Shown here one piece after another: positions 11,694-24,000 of a stretch of DNA of 64,000 bases. The translations under genes and the position numbers were made by a program. The stretch comes from Fremontodendron californicum (taxonomy: Eukaryota > Streptophyta > Magnoliopsida > Malvales > Malvaceae). The DNA is taken from contig JAULJL010000004.1 in NCBI GenBank assembly GCA_030761205.1, forward strand, positions 23,037,172-23,101,171, given 5' to 3'. The first letter of the stretch is position 1, and every line of letters starts with the position of its first letter. Below the pieces are notes generated by a model that was given only the letters and a program-made list of their open reading frames with translations, was not told where the DNA came from and searched no databases.

Positions 11694-13046
11694 TTTTGAT
11701 TGAATAAAAAAAATAATGGTTTTGTTATCCAAATTAATAAAAAAAATCAAATAATTTACAGTTTAAACCATATTGAACCTGGGTTTTCAACCAAATTTAA
11801 TTACGGTAAATTATTATTTTATTTAAAAAAAAATTATAAATGTCAAAATTTGAATTAGACCTGTTCATGGATTAGGCTAGATCACGGCCCAATTTTTTTA
11901 ATTTCCTTATCCAAACCTGGCCTAGAAGCTCGGATTATTGTTTAAAAAGATATTAAAATATTAAAAAAATTATTTTTATATTGATATTGATATATTTTTA
12001 TAATTAAATTTAAATATTTTTTTAATAAATAATAATTCGAATCAGACCGAATTAGTTTGAATTGAAAAATACCATCTACATATCCGACCCAATACAAACT
12101 CTTAGACAGGTCTAATTAGGATCTCTACTGGTTTGAGTTTTAATTAGAATAATAATCATTCAATCAAATGTGAATTTTTTTTTATGTATTTAGAATATTT
12201 AATATGTATTTAATACCAAACTAAAAGTCAAACAATAACCGAACCTTCATCAATTCAATGAGTTGTTAGAACGTTCATTTTTTCTCATTATCGGTATTTT
12301 TTTCTCTTTAAAACTAAAAGAAATAGGGGAATTGGGAAGAGAGACAACAAGGGAGGGAGAGAAGGGGAAGGGGCTTCCAGCGTCGATCAGTCGATCAAAC
12401 CCAAAACCGACTACAGGCAATGTTCCCCTCCCCTTCTCTGTCATCGATGTCCTTTTTATCTTATTATTATTTTTTATTAAATGGTTTTTAATTTAAATAA
12501 TGATAAATTATTTTATTTTAAATAAAAATAACTTAATAAATTATCTGAAAATTTTAATATTTATATTATTAATCTATACTATTAATAAAAATTTGGTTGA
12601 ATTTAGTGTCATAATCAAGAAAACGTCAACAAAGGATAAAATTCCCCTAAATGCCACAAAGTTCCTGTAGGATAAAATTGAAACATAATTCATTTAGTTT
12701 ATAAAATCATCCTTAAAAAATAACAAAAATTCGAATCTCAATATTTGCATCTCCTTACCTTACCCTATCCAGTTATCTCCAAATTGCAACCTCCTTAATT
12801 TGTAAAAAAAAAAAAAAAAAGAAAGAGAAAAGTTCCTGTATGATATACACGCCCACAAATTAAGAGACCATCCAAAAACAAGTATCCATTTGTAACTATG
12901 ATGTTTGAACTATATGTATGAATTTATTATGGATTTTCTAGATCAAGCTTACCTAATTGTAACTAGCTTCGATCAGACTCGCCTACCTGTAAATTTTTTT
13001 GATATATACACAGTGACGCAGAGAATCATCATAGGAGGTACAAAAA
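11694..13046. other. Intergenic AT-rich DNA
   Basis: No coding sequence recognised. It holds the small hAT-like element at 11856-12114, a GA-rich patch near 12340-12375, and a stretch starting TCTATACTATTAATAAAA at 12573 that loosely resembles Helitron-type ends, though I found no matching terminus. The part next to 13047 should contain the 3' UTR of the four-exon gene. Confidence 0.6.
11856..12114. mobile_element. Small non-autonomous hAT-like element (MITE)
   Basis: Termini TAGACCTGT (11856) and ACAGGTCTA (12114) are perfect inverted repeats. Flanking 8-mers ATTTGAAT and ATTAGGAT match at 6 of 8 positions, as expected for an old hAT target duplication. Size is 259 bp, with no ORF. Its terminal sequence matches the better preserved copy at 20250-20530 (TAGASCTGCT), so the two are one family. 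Confidence 0.7.
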
Positions 13047-16000
13047 TCAGACCCAGTTGTTTGGAAGTGAAAAGTCCTGAAATCTAAGGGAGACCTCCCC
13101 AGCAGTTTCTCGCTGTAGCCTGCGATCTGGCTGCTGCTCGCTTGTGACTATGCTCTCATTTGGTTCTTCAGTTGGCAGAGGCTGTATTTGATTGTCATTA
13201 GGTTGGTGGGCTAATCTAACTTCAGCTGACAATGGTAACACTGATGGAGAAGGAACCCGAACCCTGGCGCTGCCAAAACCTCGGGAAACCAACGATTGAT
13301 CCCACAAGAATACATGCATAAGAATTGGCACGTTGGCATGCCGGTGTAGTGAGAGCTTCTGACTTAGGGAAACAGTATCAAAGCATCGAACAGCTCCTGT
13401 TGAAGAAACCATCCATGGAAGAACCTTCTGATTCGATAATCTTGAGACAACCAGCAGCCTAGATGAACTCACTGATTCTTTGTAGAGAGTGCTGAGTCCT
13501 GATCTTGTCGAAGGCACATTTTCATCATCATCAATAACAGATGATATATAGATAAATCCCTGTAATTACAGAGAAAACAATAAGCAAATACTGTAATGAA
13601 TTTCTTATAGTATCCTTTAACTATAGGATGCATCATAGTATACTCTCTTCAAGGCTACTTTCATTCTGACTCTTGGTTTCCATTTTCATAAATCTAACTC
13701 CTAATAATATATACTTTAATATTTCTCAGTACATTATGGTAATTGTGATCATAGTGAGATTTTACTAGTTTTCTTTTCCAAGTATTTCCAGTATTTAGTA
13801 AAACTAAAGAGTTTCTCTTACATCTTATCATATTCTGGCATTAATGTGAAATTCATCTGCTAAGCAATATTAAGCCAGCTACTAGTATGACAAGAAAAAC
13901 AGACGATGGTGTCCAAACTTATAAACTATGAACAGATATCATGTCTTCATTTGGATCAAGATCATGAGCATTCAGATTTTCTTTCTTTTGCTAAACTATT
14001 GATCAGATCATTTTTTTATCTGTTTAATTTTTAAAGTTATTAGTATCAAGATTTTATATATGAGAAAATATGTTTGTAAATTTTTCCACCCCCTTCAAAT
14101 GAAATCCTAGTTTTACCCTAGAATAGAGTCACAATCATGGAGAATCAGATGGTGCACCTCTTCTGTGCGGCTAATGGCGAACCCAAGCTTTGTGTCATCT
14201 TCTTTTAGTTTGATCTCAATTGCAATTTCTCCTGCAAGCGGGGCGTACCATAGACGAACTGCTCGCACAACTCCAATGTCAACCCCATGGTAGTCCTCAA
14301 AACCATATAGGCTGGCATTGGCTAGGTTCGATAAGTCAGATAATGATCCAGCATTTACAGTAGCTGAGGCTGTCTCTCCAGATATCTGCTCGAAAAATTA
14401 GTTCCAATAATCAGATGAATATGAATCATAGTGCCTAAATGGTCAACCTGAGAGAGTGGTACCCTTAGAATTAAGATCAGAGAATTGCCTTGAACCCTAG
14501 CCCCTTAATGTCCTACATCATGTGATGGAAAGTAAAGCAGAGAGAAGAGTGCTTAAGGATACACAAATTCAATAAGAATATTCAATGAACAGCAATAATT
14601 CTTTAAACTTTGTTCCATGCAGCATATAAAAACGTAAGTGGCTACTAATGTATCATGTTCCTTTCTTTTTGCTTTTTTACCATATGTATCATGTTGTTCG
14701 AACACAGTAAATATTAGAAGGCAGGCCCGTGGGTGTAAAATAATCAAACGTTAATATCAGTGGTGAAACAGCACTTAATACTTCAATTGAAGATATTGAC
14801 TTGCTACAGCTTGTATTGTAAGGCTTTTGAGGCTAGGGACTGTACCTTAGTTAGCAGGGATTCAGTCTGGATATTCATGAAAACAATGGGGACTCCAGAG
14901 GCCTGAGATGCATTAAGCCAAGCATTTGCTCGAGCAAGAGTATCATCCAAGTCATTGTATCGAGAGGCCACTCGATCTGAAGCTTTTGGAAGGAGGAGAA
15001 CAGAAAGAAAACAACTTGAGTTTGGAACTGATAGCACCTCCTGCATCCTCCTCTCCCATGGATATGAGACATATCCATCCTGAAGCCTCGTCCTCGATAG
15101 TTCACTGACCATCCTGGAGTTCCTTGAAGCTGCAAACTCATTATTTAACATTGCATCAGAACTTAGAAAGTGTAAAAGAAGATTCAAATTTTTATTTTTA
15201 ACAAGTTATGGGTGGAATATTTATTGACAATTCTAGAGAAATTTTCTTTTTCCTTTTGGTACTTGAGATTGCCAAAAATTGATCCCTGATCACTGGAACT
15301 AAGAGTTTAGCACTCTACCAACAAACTACACGTATGTTGACCACTTCTAGAGAATTTCTATGCAATGATTAAAGAATACCGATTACCAAGGACAAAAGGG
15401 GTAAAAAAGCAAGGATCATCGATACTCCATTCATCTATTTATTCAGTTATTCTATTCAAAAGTAAAAATCGAGCAAACCATATTACTAGATAAGTTGAGA
15501 ACAGTGACCTTTTAAGTGGCATTAGGCAAGGACCATGTATGCTTATTTAAAACTTATCGAAGCATACATTGTAGGTTAGATTCAAAGTGTATACTAGGAT
15601 TTCGAATATCTTATTACCATTGATGCCAGTAGAGATAAGGAATGGTAAAAAGTTCAGTAAAGGGACAAAGATGTAGGCTGTCCTTAACAATTGCAGCATA
15701 TTTAAATAGACAGCCAACTGACATCTTCCCTTTTCTGTATGGCCTATAACTTGTCCTATGACATTCTGTATACCACTTTAAGGAATAAGGACAAGACAAT
15801 AAACCAAGTCATGTAATGGGACAATAAATAAATACAATGTGTGATGAAATGTTAAAGGGAGAGAGAAATTATGTAGTTCGGACTTGGGTGTGAGTGTCGG
15901 ATACGGGTATGTGTCCGACATGGGTATGTTCAATTTTTTAAAAAGTTTTTCCATGTATTTCAAAGGTCCTTGGAGGGTCATATCCCCATACTCATGTCCG

Positions 16001-18523
16001 GATATGCATCTGATAAGAGTGTCGGATACGGATACTTCAAAAAAAATGAAGAGTCGGAGCAACATAGGAGAAAAACATATCTTAAGAAATATCACAAATC
16101 ATACTGGTATCCACTAAACCATAACAGTTTGCATCAGATGAAAGCACCATCTGAGAAGGAAAAGACAAAGGTGCTCTTTCCATTACAAAAGCTGCTTTTA
16201 AATGAAGAAACACAGTATTTGTGGGTAGCGGTCATCAGCTTGAGGACATTATCCCATCTTTCCAAATAACATAAACTAAAAATGGTTACAATTATATTTC
16301 TGCGGCCATTCTAAAGCACTAGTTATGAAGGTAAGTCTATCACCCAATTGCAAAAAAAAAATTTCTTCATGCCTTCTATGATTCCAAGTTATGAAATTCT
16401 AAACCAAGAAAATATTAAAAAGAATTTGATAAATTCCATTTCTAAACATGTATGTCCCTAATTAACCATTGATCAATGATTTAGAAGTCCCAAGACTAGT
16501 TCAAGCCAGCAAAGATCCAACTTAGTTCCCCGTTTTCCTGCTGGGAGCTTTTTTCAAGCTGTTATGCTTTCTAGTCTGAACTCTAGAGCCTACCAATGGA
16601 ACTCAGGTGTGAAAAGTAAAAGTTGGTTTTGAAAAGTAGTTCAACTGTCATGGTTGTAATCAAGCAAAGCAAAATTTAGGTCAATTAACACAACAAGCCC
16701 AAAAAAAAAACATCATTCATGTCACGCAGTTGAGAAAAATAAATCTTTGAGAATGAATATGATAGATCATCATCACCAAAAAAGAAACTAGGTTGACTAT
16801 CAAAAGCTCAAAAGCTAAGCTTCCATTTTCATCAGAACATGGCTGGTGGGTCTTTGTGATCTTACTAAAGCTTTTTCTACATTACCATATCAAGAAAATT
16901 TCAACCCAATCTATAATTATTTTTTATGGAAGCTTAGCAAAAAATCGAGAAAACCGAAAATTAATCTAAACCGTAGTGTTCGGTTTGGTTTTTATTAAAT
17001 TCAATTTGATTTTCAAATAATAATTAAACTTATTCGGTTAGATTTAATTTTCGGTTCATAAATTAAAAGTCGCAATTATTTGAATCGAATCAAATTTTAT
17101 TTTTAAATTAGAAAAAAAAAATTATAGAAAAATAAATAAATATTTAACATTTTTAAAAACAATGAACCGAACCGTTTCAAACCTGTAAAATTTGATTTGA
17201 ATCAGTTTGGTTATAGATATTATTCGAGTAGATTTATAAAAAATAAAAATATTACACGTTAACCATTTTTTTAATTTTTCAAAATCAAACCAAACAGTTA
17301 TTGCCCGAAAGATTTAATGTTAACAAAATCTTTGTTTTACAATAAAACAACCGACTTATTTAATATGGGAGCAATAAATAATAATTTATGAGTATTTTTT
17401 TTTTTGAATAATCGGACAAGACATTTTGATTTGATATTTCCTTAGAATACTTTAACCAGTAACAGTTTGAAAGCAACTTTAGAAAATTTTGCCCTTAATA
17501 CAAAAAAGCTTTTAAAGAAATAAAAAAATGAATTTGAAAAAAATAAAATAAAAGGGAAGTCAAGCTGTTGTAATAGTAGTATTTTTTATTATTCAATTAA
17601 ACTTAAAAAATTAATTAAAAAATTTGTAGCGAAACTTGGGAGAGAAGTTAACAGGATTGAACATTATTATTAAAAAGAAATATACTAACATACGAAAATA
17701 ATTTAGAATAAAAATCATTTCTAAAAATGAAAAATAGGCCTAGATAATTTAAAAAAAAAAAACTTAAAATAGAAAAATAAAGTAAAGTGAAATTGTCATT
17801 ATTAGAGAAACTGCTTCCCAAATCCTACAATCAAAGAAAAATCCGATAGATTTCGTATAAATATTAAATAATAAGTTGTATAAAAATTATTTTAATTGTT
17901 TGGGAATAAAAAATTATAATTATTACACCTGTATTATGACAACCTTTGAAGAGAGGGATTCCAACGACAGAATCGAAAAGTCTAAGGTCAACGCAAAAAA
18001 GATCCGAATTTCTACTTCTCTTTTTTAAGGCAAACTTTTTTTTTTTTTGGCAGAAATCAGCACTCGACTAGACGGGCCAACTCAGAGGCTAAAAAAAATT
18101 AAAGAACTCACCTTGCAACTCGAAGCACTCGGACTCAGTGCGATCGGAGAACCCGACAGCGTAATTGGGATCCGCTATAGATCTCAACATATATTGCTTT
18201 TTCTCGCCAGACTCGTTAGGCACGATACAGGCCTGCAACTGAGCGAACTCGTCGCTGCCTCGCCTGACTCGGACGAGAATCGACGTCTCTTTGTTCTTAT
18301 AGGAGCTGTGAAGAATCTTCTGGACTCCGCTCTTGCCGCCTTTAAAAGGCGCCTTATGGGTGAGAGCAGAGCCAGATCCAATTCGAATCTCCTCAACAAT
18401 ATCCCCGGTCTGGAGCATGTCTCCGGTCCATTCGTCGGCTTTTGAGCTCCCTTTCAGACATTCGATTGAGAGTACGGTCGTCGATCTCATGCTCTCCGAT
18501 TGTAGGGTTCGGTCCATGGGCAT
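13047..18523 (-). CDS. Conserved-looking four-exon gene, 478-aa protein of unknown function
   Basis: The spliced coding sequence is exon 1 18523-18112, exon 2 15129-14846, exon 3 14385-14158, exon 4 13559-13047: 1437 nt, in frame throughout, 478 aa plus TGA. Donors are AAG/GTGAGT, AAG/GTACAG and GAG/GTGCAC; acceptors TTTGCAG, GAGCAG and TTACAG. I chose the first ATG (MPMDRTLQ); a second ATG two codons later is equally possible. There is no signal peptide or membrane segment. Features seen: a basic segment FKGGKSGVQKIL with LVRVRRG (about residues 60-90), RSIADPNYAVGFSDRTESEC before the first junction, YPWERRMQEVLSVP in exon 2, and a region around LGFAISRTEEGFIYISSV over the exon 3/4 junction that faintly recalls a PDZ fold (inference only). 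I believe this is a plant-conserved single-domain family but cannot name it. Intron 1 (about 2.98 kb) holds transposon debris. The reading frame is intact, in contrast to everything around it. Confidence 0.85.
15880..16045. repeat. Dispersed repeat in intron 1 (TGTCGGATACGGGTA motif)
   Basis: Contains several near copies of TGTCGGATACGGGTA / GTGTCCGACATGGGTA in both orientations, ending near GTGTCGGATACGGATAC at 16018-16034. Such blocks occur as short dispersed elements in plant introns. I found no clear termini or target duplication. Confidence 0.4.
16920..17310. repeat. AT-rich CGGTTCGGTTT-type dispersed repeat in intron 1
   Basis: Short motifs ACCGAA, TTCGGTTTGG, AACCGAACCG and related variants alternate with AT runs over ~390 bp, the usual look of a decayed non-autonomous plant transposon. 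No TIR or TSD was resolved. The rest of intron 1 (15130-18111) shows no other coding or structured sequence. Confidence 0.35.
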
Positions 18524-19253
18524 TTTCGGGTCGGGCCGGCTGAAAACTAGAATATAAAACTTTTTATTTAAAGAAAAAAAAAAAAGAATCTTCTCAATGA
18601 TCACCACATCATATTCAGGAGAAGAGACAATACAAGAAAACCTCTCGGTTTTCTCTTCTTCTTTTTTCTAAGACAAAAAATAAAAGTTGAGAAAATTCTT
18701 CAAAGAGGGAAGTTGATGATGGAATAATATTCAACTAAAGGGAAAATATGATATGCAAAAGAAGTTGAAACTTGAAAGAAAGGAAATGAAAAAGAAAATA
18801 GAAGGGATGGAGAAGGGGAAGGGAATGTCAAGGGGGGAGGATGGAGAAATAGAAATGGAATGGAAAAATGTTGAAAAATGATAAAGTACGAAATGTTAAC
18901 TTGGGGGAATACGCGGGCAGGCAGGCAGTGATTGCTACAAATTATGATACTTATTATTAATTGATAACATAATTTTCATTTAGATTAGATTATTAGAGCA
19001 TAAATAGATAAATAAATAAAAGAGGTTTGATTGTCAAAGTAAACAGTACAATTACAAATAACAACAACAACAATACAACAATACAACATGTTGATGTCAT
19101 ATTCTATTCTATTGTATTGCATTGTATGTATATTACTTTATTTATATGGACTCCTAGATGAGTGCTAAGTGGTAAGAGTAAAAATACAATTGATTTCCTG
19201 TTATTCTTCATATCTTTTCAATTTTCAACCAAAATTACATCATCAACATCATA
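18524..19253. other. Upstream region of the four-exon gene
   Basis: It lies 5' of the start codon at 18523. On the coding strand there is a purine/pyrimidine-rich tract near 18600-18670 (CTTCTTCTTTTTTC on the plus strand), consistent with a plant 5' UTR. No convincing TATA box was found close to it. From 18700 to 19253 the sequence is GA-rich then AT-rich with CAACAACAACAATACAACAA near 19060. No other gene is seen. Confidence 0.4.
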
Positions 19254-19299
19254 AGAAAAATTAGAGGTGGCAATTGGGCGGGTTCGGGCGGGTTCGGGT

Positions 19300-19545
19300 C
19301 GGGTTCATTCGGGTTCGGGTTCATTCGGGTTCGGGCTCATTCGGGTTCGGGCTCATTCGGGTTCGGGTCCATCCGGGTTCGGGCTCATTCGGGTTCGGGT
19401 CCATTCGGGTTCGGGCTCATTCGGGTTCGGGCTCATTCGGGTTCGGGCCCATTCGGGTTCGGGCCCATTCGGGTTCGGGCTCATTCGGGTTCGGGCCCAT
19501 TCGGGTTCGGGTTCGGTCTGGGTTCGGGTTCGATCTGGGTACGGG
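19300..19545 (+). repeat. 16-bp minisatellite, left subterminal array of the hAT element
   Basis: About 14 copies of CATTCGGGTTCGGGYY, with Y variants CT, TC and CC. The long plus-strand ORFs over it (SGSGSFGFG repeats) are repeat translations, not genes. Confidence 0.9.
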
Positions 19546-19967
19546 TATGTTTTACATTATTTTATTTTATATTAGATGTAATCATTTTTACGTAATTTAA
19601 ATATTTATATCTAAAAACAAATTATTAATTTATTATTATTATTATTTTTATTTTTATACTTTTGCTATTATATGATATTTTTAATTATATTTATTTTTTA
19701 AAATTAATATTTGTTAGCACCAAAAGAATAAGAAATTAATTTGTTATATAAAATAAAATTTTGAAATAATTTATTATAAAAAATATGATATATTATAAAT
19801 TAATATATTGATATTTAAAATAATTGATTTGATGAGCTCGAATTTCAAAATATAAATACATTATAATTTATATTCACTATAAAATAAAAAACTTATAAAA
19901 ATAAATCGTGGCCTTCATCTATTCGTTTATATACTTATAAAATGCAAAAAATTTATGCTTATAGTCA

Positions 19968-20004
<37 letters not shown>

Positions 20005-20249
20005 GTACTTATATTTTTTTCATCAGTATAAAGTATAAATTATAAAGTAGTACTAAAAAATATAATTTATATTTAAATTATACGTAATAAATATATAATT
20101 AATATGATTATTTATTAATATATAATAAATATACCCAAAACCAAAAGGCCATAAAACCCAAAACCCCATTAAATCCACCCGCTAAAATAAAATCACATGA
20201 AAGCCATAATCCAATTAAACCCACCCTAACCTAACCGCATAAGTATAAC

Positions 20250-20530
20250 TAGAGCTGCTTATGGGCCGGGCCGCGGCCCAGTTTTTTTTTATTTTCTCTG
20301 CCCAGGCCTGGCCCTGGGTCGGCCCGGCCCGCCCGTTTAGGCCTGAAACACTGTTCATTGGAATAAAAAAATATTTTATTTTTTATTTTTTTATAATTAA
20401 AATTAAATAAAATAATATTATTATAATAAAAATTACTGTTCCGGGCCGGGCCGGCCCGGAACACAAAATATCCTGCCCAAGCCCGGCCCGATACGAGCCG
20501 GGCGGGCTGCCCGGCCAGTGAGCAGGTCTA
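20250..20530. mobile_element. Nested 281-bp hAT-type MITE with GGGCCGGGCC termini
   Basis: Begins TAGAGCTGCT and ends AGCAGGTCTA (9 of 10 paired bases). It is flanked by an exact 8-bp duplication AGTATAAC (20242-20249, 20531-20538). Internal sequence near both ends is rich in GGGCCGGGCC blocks around an AT-rich centre, so a strong hairpin can form. It sits inside the larger hAT element and therefore inserted later. Confidence 0.9.
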
Positions 20531-20869
20531 AGTATAACCCAAAAGGCCAAAATAATTGAATTATTGTCAATATTTTTACCCTTATAGATTAATTGAATTA
20601 TTGTCAAATTTTTTTTCACATCTTTAAAATTTTCAAGAATTTAAAATATTTAGATTGTAAATTCATCATGATATGAGACGTTAAAATTATAACTTATAAG
20701 TACAAAATATAATTTACTTTTTGATAAATTTATTATTTCATCATATATATATATAATATATTAAATTTTAATTAAATTATTAAAAAAAATTAAAATAAAA
20801 TTAATAATTAAAGTTATTGCTTTGTAAAAAAAAAATAATTGCAATTTGTTTATTTTTATTTTTAGTATT

Positions 20870-21065
20870 AAATTCGGGTTCGGGTTCGGGCCGGTCTCGG
20901 GTTCGGGTCCATTCGGGTTCGGGCTCATTCGGGTTCGGGCCCATTCGGGTTCGGGCCCATTCGGGTTCGGGTCCATTCGGGTTCGGGTCCATTCGGGTTC
21001 GGGCCCATTCGGGTTCGGGTCCATTCGGGTTCGGGCCCATTCGGGTTCGGGCTTTTTCGGGTTCG
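20870..21065 (+). repeat. 16-bp minisatellite, right subterminal array of the hAT element
   Basis: About 11 copies of the same CATTCGGGTTCGGGYY unit as at 19300-19545, on the same strand rather than inverted. Confidence 0.9.
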
Positions 21066-21168
21066 GGTTTTTGACTTTTTGGTCAAATCGGGTTTGGGCG
21101 GGTTCGAATTCGGGTTTTCCTGGACGGGTTTTCGGGTTCGGGTTCATTTTGCCACCTCTAAGAAAAAT

Positions 21169-22126
21169 GCTTGATGTCCCGTCCCCAGTCCCGCCTAACA
21201 AAAAAACATCTAAAGGCTAAATAATATAAAAAGTATGTATTTTATAAAAATTAAAATAAAATATTTTTTTTGATAAAATAAAATATCAGACTAAAATAAA
21301 ATAAATTTTAATTTATAAATTTTTTTATTAAAAAAAAATCAAACAAAACAAAAATACGAGTCAAATAAACGGGTCATGCAGCATCACTCTTAAATTAAAA
21401 GAATCCATGATGGCTAGTTGGCTAATATAGCTTCGGGAGAAACCTGGTTGAACAGTACTATCACATTTTCATTTAAAAAAAAATTAATGAATTAAAAATA
21501 TTTATTATTTATTATGATTATGATAAATAGTTATTATAAAAGAAATAGAAAAATTGTTTACTTCTGGCCTCTCCCCTACTGAAATAAAGGAGAAACCTGT
21601 AAGTGAGAAGCCCGGTGACAAGTGGTCAGTTTCTAAACTTTCAAAAAATATTTTTGGAAGAATTATGAAATGGATCAATGAATAGGAATATTTACTATCT
21701 ATTATCATTATGATAAATATTTTTTAATAAAGTAATAGAAATTATTTTATGTAAAGAAGAATTCTGCAATTATTTTTTATCTTTTGATGTGAGAAGAGAA
21801 AAAAAAATTAGTCGATTTGAATTCCCATAATTGAATGAAGAAAGTGAAAATTGACTTAAGTTTAATTTTACAATTAATTTATCACTTGGTTTTTAAAAAA
21901 TTTAATTTTTATAATTTTATGTTTTTTTATTTAAAATTGGTTTAGTAAGAATTTTTTTTTATTTGTGAGGAGAATATAATTTGAAATAATTAATTTTTAT
22001 ATTAAAAATATAATTATTTTAATATATCAATATTAGTAAAATATAAAAAATAAAAATATCTAAATAAATTATTATTGTTTAATATAATTAAAATTAGATA
22101 AAAAAATTCCCAACCAAGAGGGAGGG

Positions 22127-22169
<43 letters not shown>

Positions 22170-22440
22170 TCTTTCTATTATGTAGCTTATAACTAATCAA
22201 TCTATAACTTACTTTAAAAACTATCTCCTAATTTACTGTCAAATGAGAATTCGGTTTTAAGACTCCTCCATTATTTTTCACATTATTTATGTCATTAAAC
22301 CATAATTTTGGGTAGAAGTGGAAAATCATGATTTTGGGTAGAAGTGAAAAATCATTTTTAAATTTTTTGTTATGGAGAGGGTTGAGAGTGTTATTTTAAG
22401 TATTTTCATTTTTTTATAAAGAAGGAAAAAAAAAAGGATG
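21169..22440. other. AT-rich intergenic DNA
   Basis: No coding sequence recognised. It contains a (TA)n run at 22133-22166 and homopolymeric A/T stretches only. Confidence 0.6.
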
Positions 22441-23460
22441 GACAAATAATTGTGAGTTCATGTCATTTTTGTTTTCGTATTATTTTTGTGTGTGTTCGTG
22501 TCGTATTATAAATTTATATAATTTTTACACGTTAATAATTCGTTTTATGTAGATTTTGATACGTTGGTGTATTCGTGTTATTTTTTCGTGTGTTCAAAGT
22601 ATTATAAATTTATATAATTTTTACATGTTAATAATTTATTTTATATAAATTTTGACACGTTCGGGTATTTGTATCTTGTTCATGTTATTTTTCGTGTCGT
22701 ATTCGTGTGTTCAAAGTAATATAAATTTAAATAAATTTTTACATATTAATAATTCGTTTTATGTAAATTTTAACATGTTTGTGCATTTGTGTTGTGTTCA
22801 TGCTATTTTCGTGTCGTGTCGTATTTTAATTATTTTTTCATGTGTTTATTTCATGTTTCAATTCATCTAAATATTTTGCATAGATTGTCATGGTGATTCA
22901 ATTTAGAGAAAATTTTGTGTGTTCGTGTCGTGTCTCGATTCATCCCATATTTTGTATAATTTTGTCATAATAATTCAATTTAGAGAAAAAAATTATATGT
23001 TCGTAACATGTTCGTATTATTTTATCGTGTGTTTAAAATATTATAAATTTATATACATTTTTACATGTTAATAACGTTTTATGTAGATTGTGACACGTTT
23101 GTGTATTTGTGTCGTGTTCATGTTAGTTTTCGTGTCGTATTTTAATTATTTTTACCATGTTTGTGTTCATGTCGTATACTCATGTTATGTCCGAAATTAT
23201 TAAGTTTAACTGACATTATTCAAATAACTCTCAATTTTGTGTCGCGTATCGTCATGTTCGTGTTGCTTTTCCTGTCATAATCATATTCAAGGTATTATAT
23301 ATTTATATAAATTTTGATACGTTAATAATTCGTTTTATATAGATTTTTACACGTTCGTGTATTTGTGTTGTATTCATGTTATTTTTCGTGTCATGTCATA
23401 TTTTAATTATTTTTTTCCATGTTATGTTCGTATCGTATAATTATGTTGTGTCTAAACACC
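22440..23460. repeat. Degenerate GTGTCGTGTTCGTGT repeat block
   Basis: At least five related blocks, each like TTTTTACACGTTAATAATTCGTTTTATGTAGATTTTGACACGTT followed by CGTGTATTTGTGTCGTGTTCATG. They lie near 22527, 22621, 22737, 23060 and 23317. Spacing is irregular (about 95 to 320 bp), so this is an eroded transposon-internal repeat rather than a satellite. Confidence 0.6.
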
Positions 23461-24000
23461 ATATCTGAAAACGATAAAATGAATTGAAAAACAAAAATAA
23501 TCCCATTGATCTAAAATGCATATGACTTTAATTGAGTATTTTTCAAAAACCAATTTTCGATTCACTATTTAAATTTGTCTGTTGCGATAATAAAAAATGC
23601 AAAAGGAAATTATCAAAAGAATGTAAGAAGGAAATATATTTTAAAAAAGATGAATAATGAATGGAATTATATTTTCTGGGGTTTTAGTTTTCTGGTTTTG
23701 AAATGTAACTACATTTTCTTTGACAAAAAGACATGCCAATCGTTTTTGTTTTCAAAATGAAAAATCAAAGGGGGAAAAGGAAGAAATGTACAAAAAGAAA
23801 AAGAAATGATTGAATTGAATTGAATTGAATTGAAAACTTCCTATGCCATGACCATCCTACTCACACACAAATCATCACAAAATTCAGTTATATTCACCGA
23901 CTTCCACCTAAAACGATTACAAAAATAACCAAAAAAAACCCCAAACACTGAAAATACTTGAAACCCATAACGAATTTGACACCAAATTCAATAGCTTTGT
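23460..24000. other. AT-rich intergenic DNA
   Basis: No gene recognised. It holds a short (GAATT)n run near 23811-23832. The left LTR edge of the Tat element that follows could lie here; I could not fix it. Confidence 0.5.

Larger units (their letters stand above)
19262..21160. mobile_element. Non-autonomous hAT element, 1.9 kb
   Basis: Perfect 12-bp terminal inverted repeats TAGAGGTGGCAA (19262-19273) and TTGCCACCTCTA (21149-21160) are flanked by an identical 8-bp target duplication AGAAAAAT (19254-19261 and 21161-21168). TIRs starting TAGAG/TAGRG plus 8-bp TSDs are diagnostic of the hAT superfamily. There is no transposase ORF. The inside is AT-rich and carries a GGGTTCGG-type minisatellite at both ends and a second, nested hAT element. 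Confidence 0.92.

Noticed and set aside
12573..12600. Possible Helitron 5' end (TCTATACTATTAATAAAA)
   Set aside because: No CTRR end with a hairpin found downstream and no helicase sequence.
18047..18445. 132-aa plus-strand ORF MAEISTRLDGPTQRLK
   Set aside because: Antisense shadow of exon 1 of the four-exon gene, whose minus-strand reading continues through proper splice sites.
19267..19600. Long plus-strand ORFs with SGSGSFGFG repeats
   Set aside because: They are translations of a 16-bp minisatellite; open frames occur in several phases at once, as expected from a stop-free repeat.
20761..21220. 146-aa minus-strand ORF (PNPNGPEPEW repeats) and plus-strand counterparts
   Set aside because: Same minisatellite read on both strands within the hAT element; no start context or domain.
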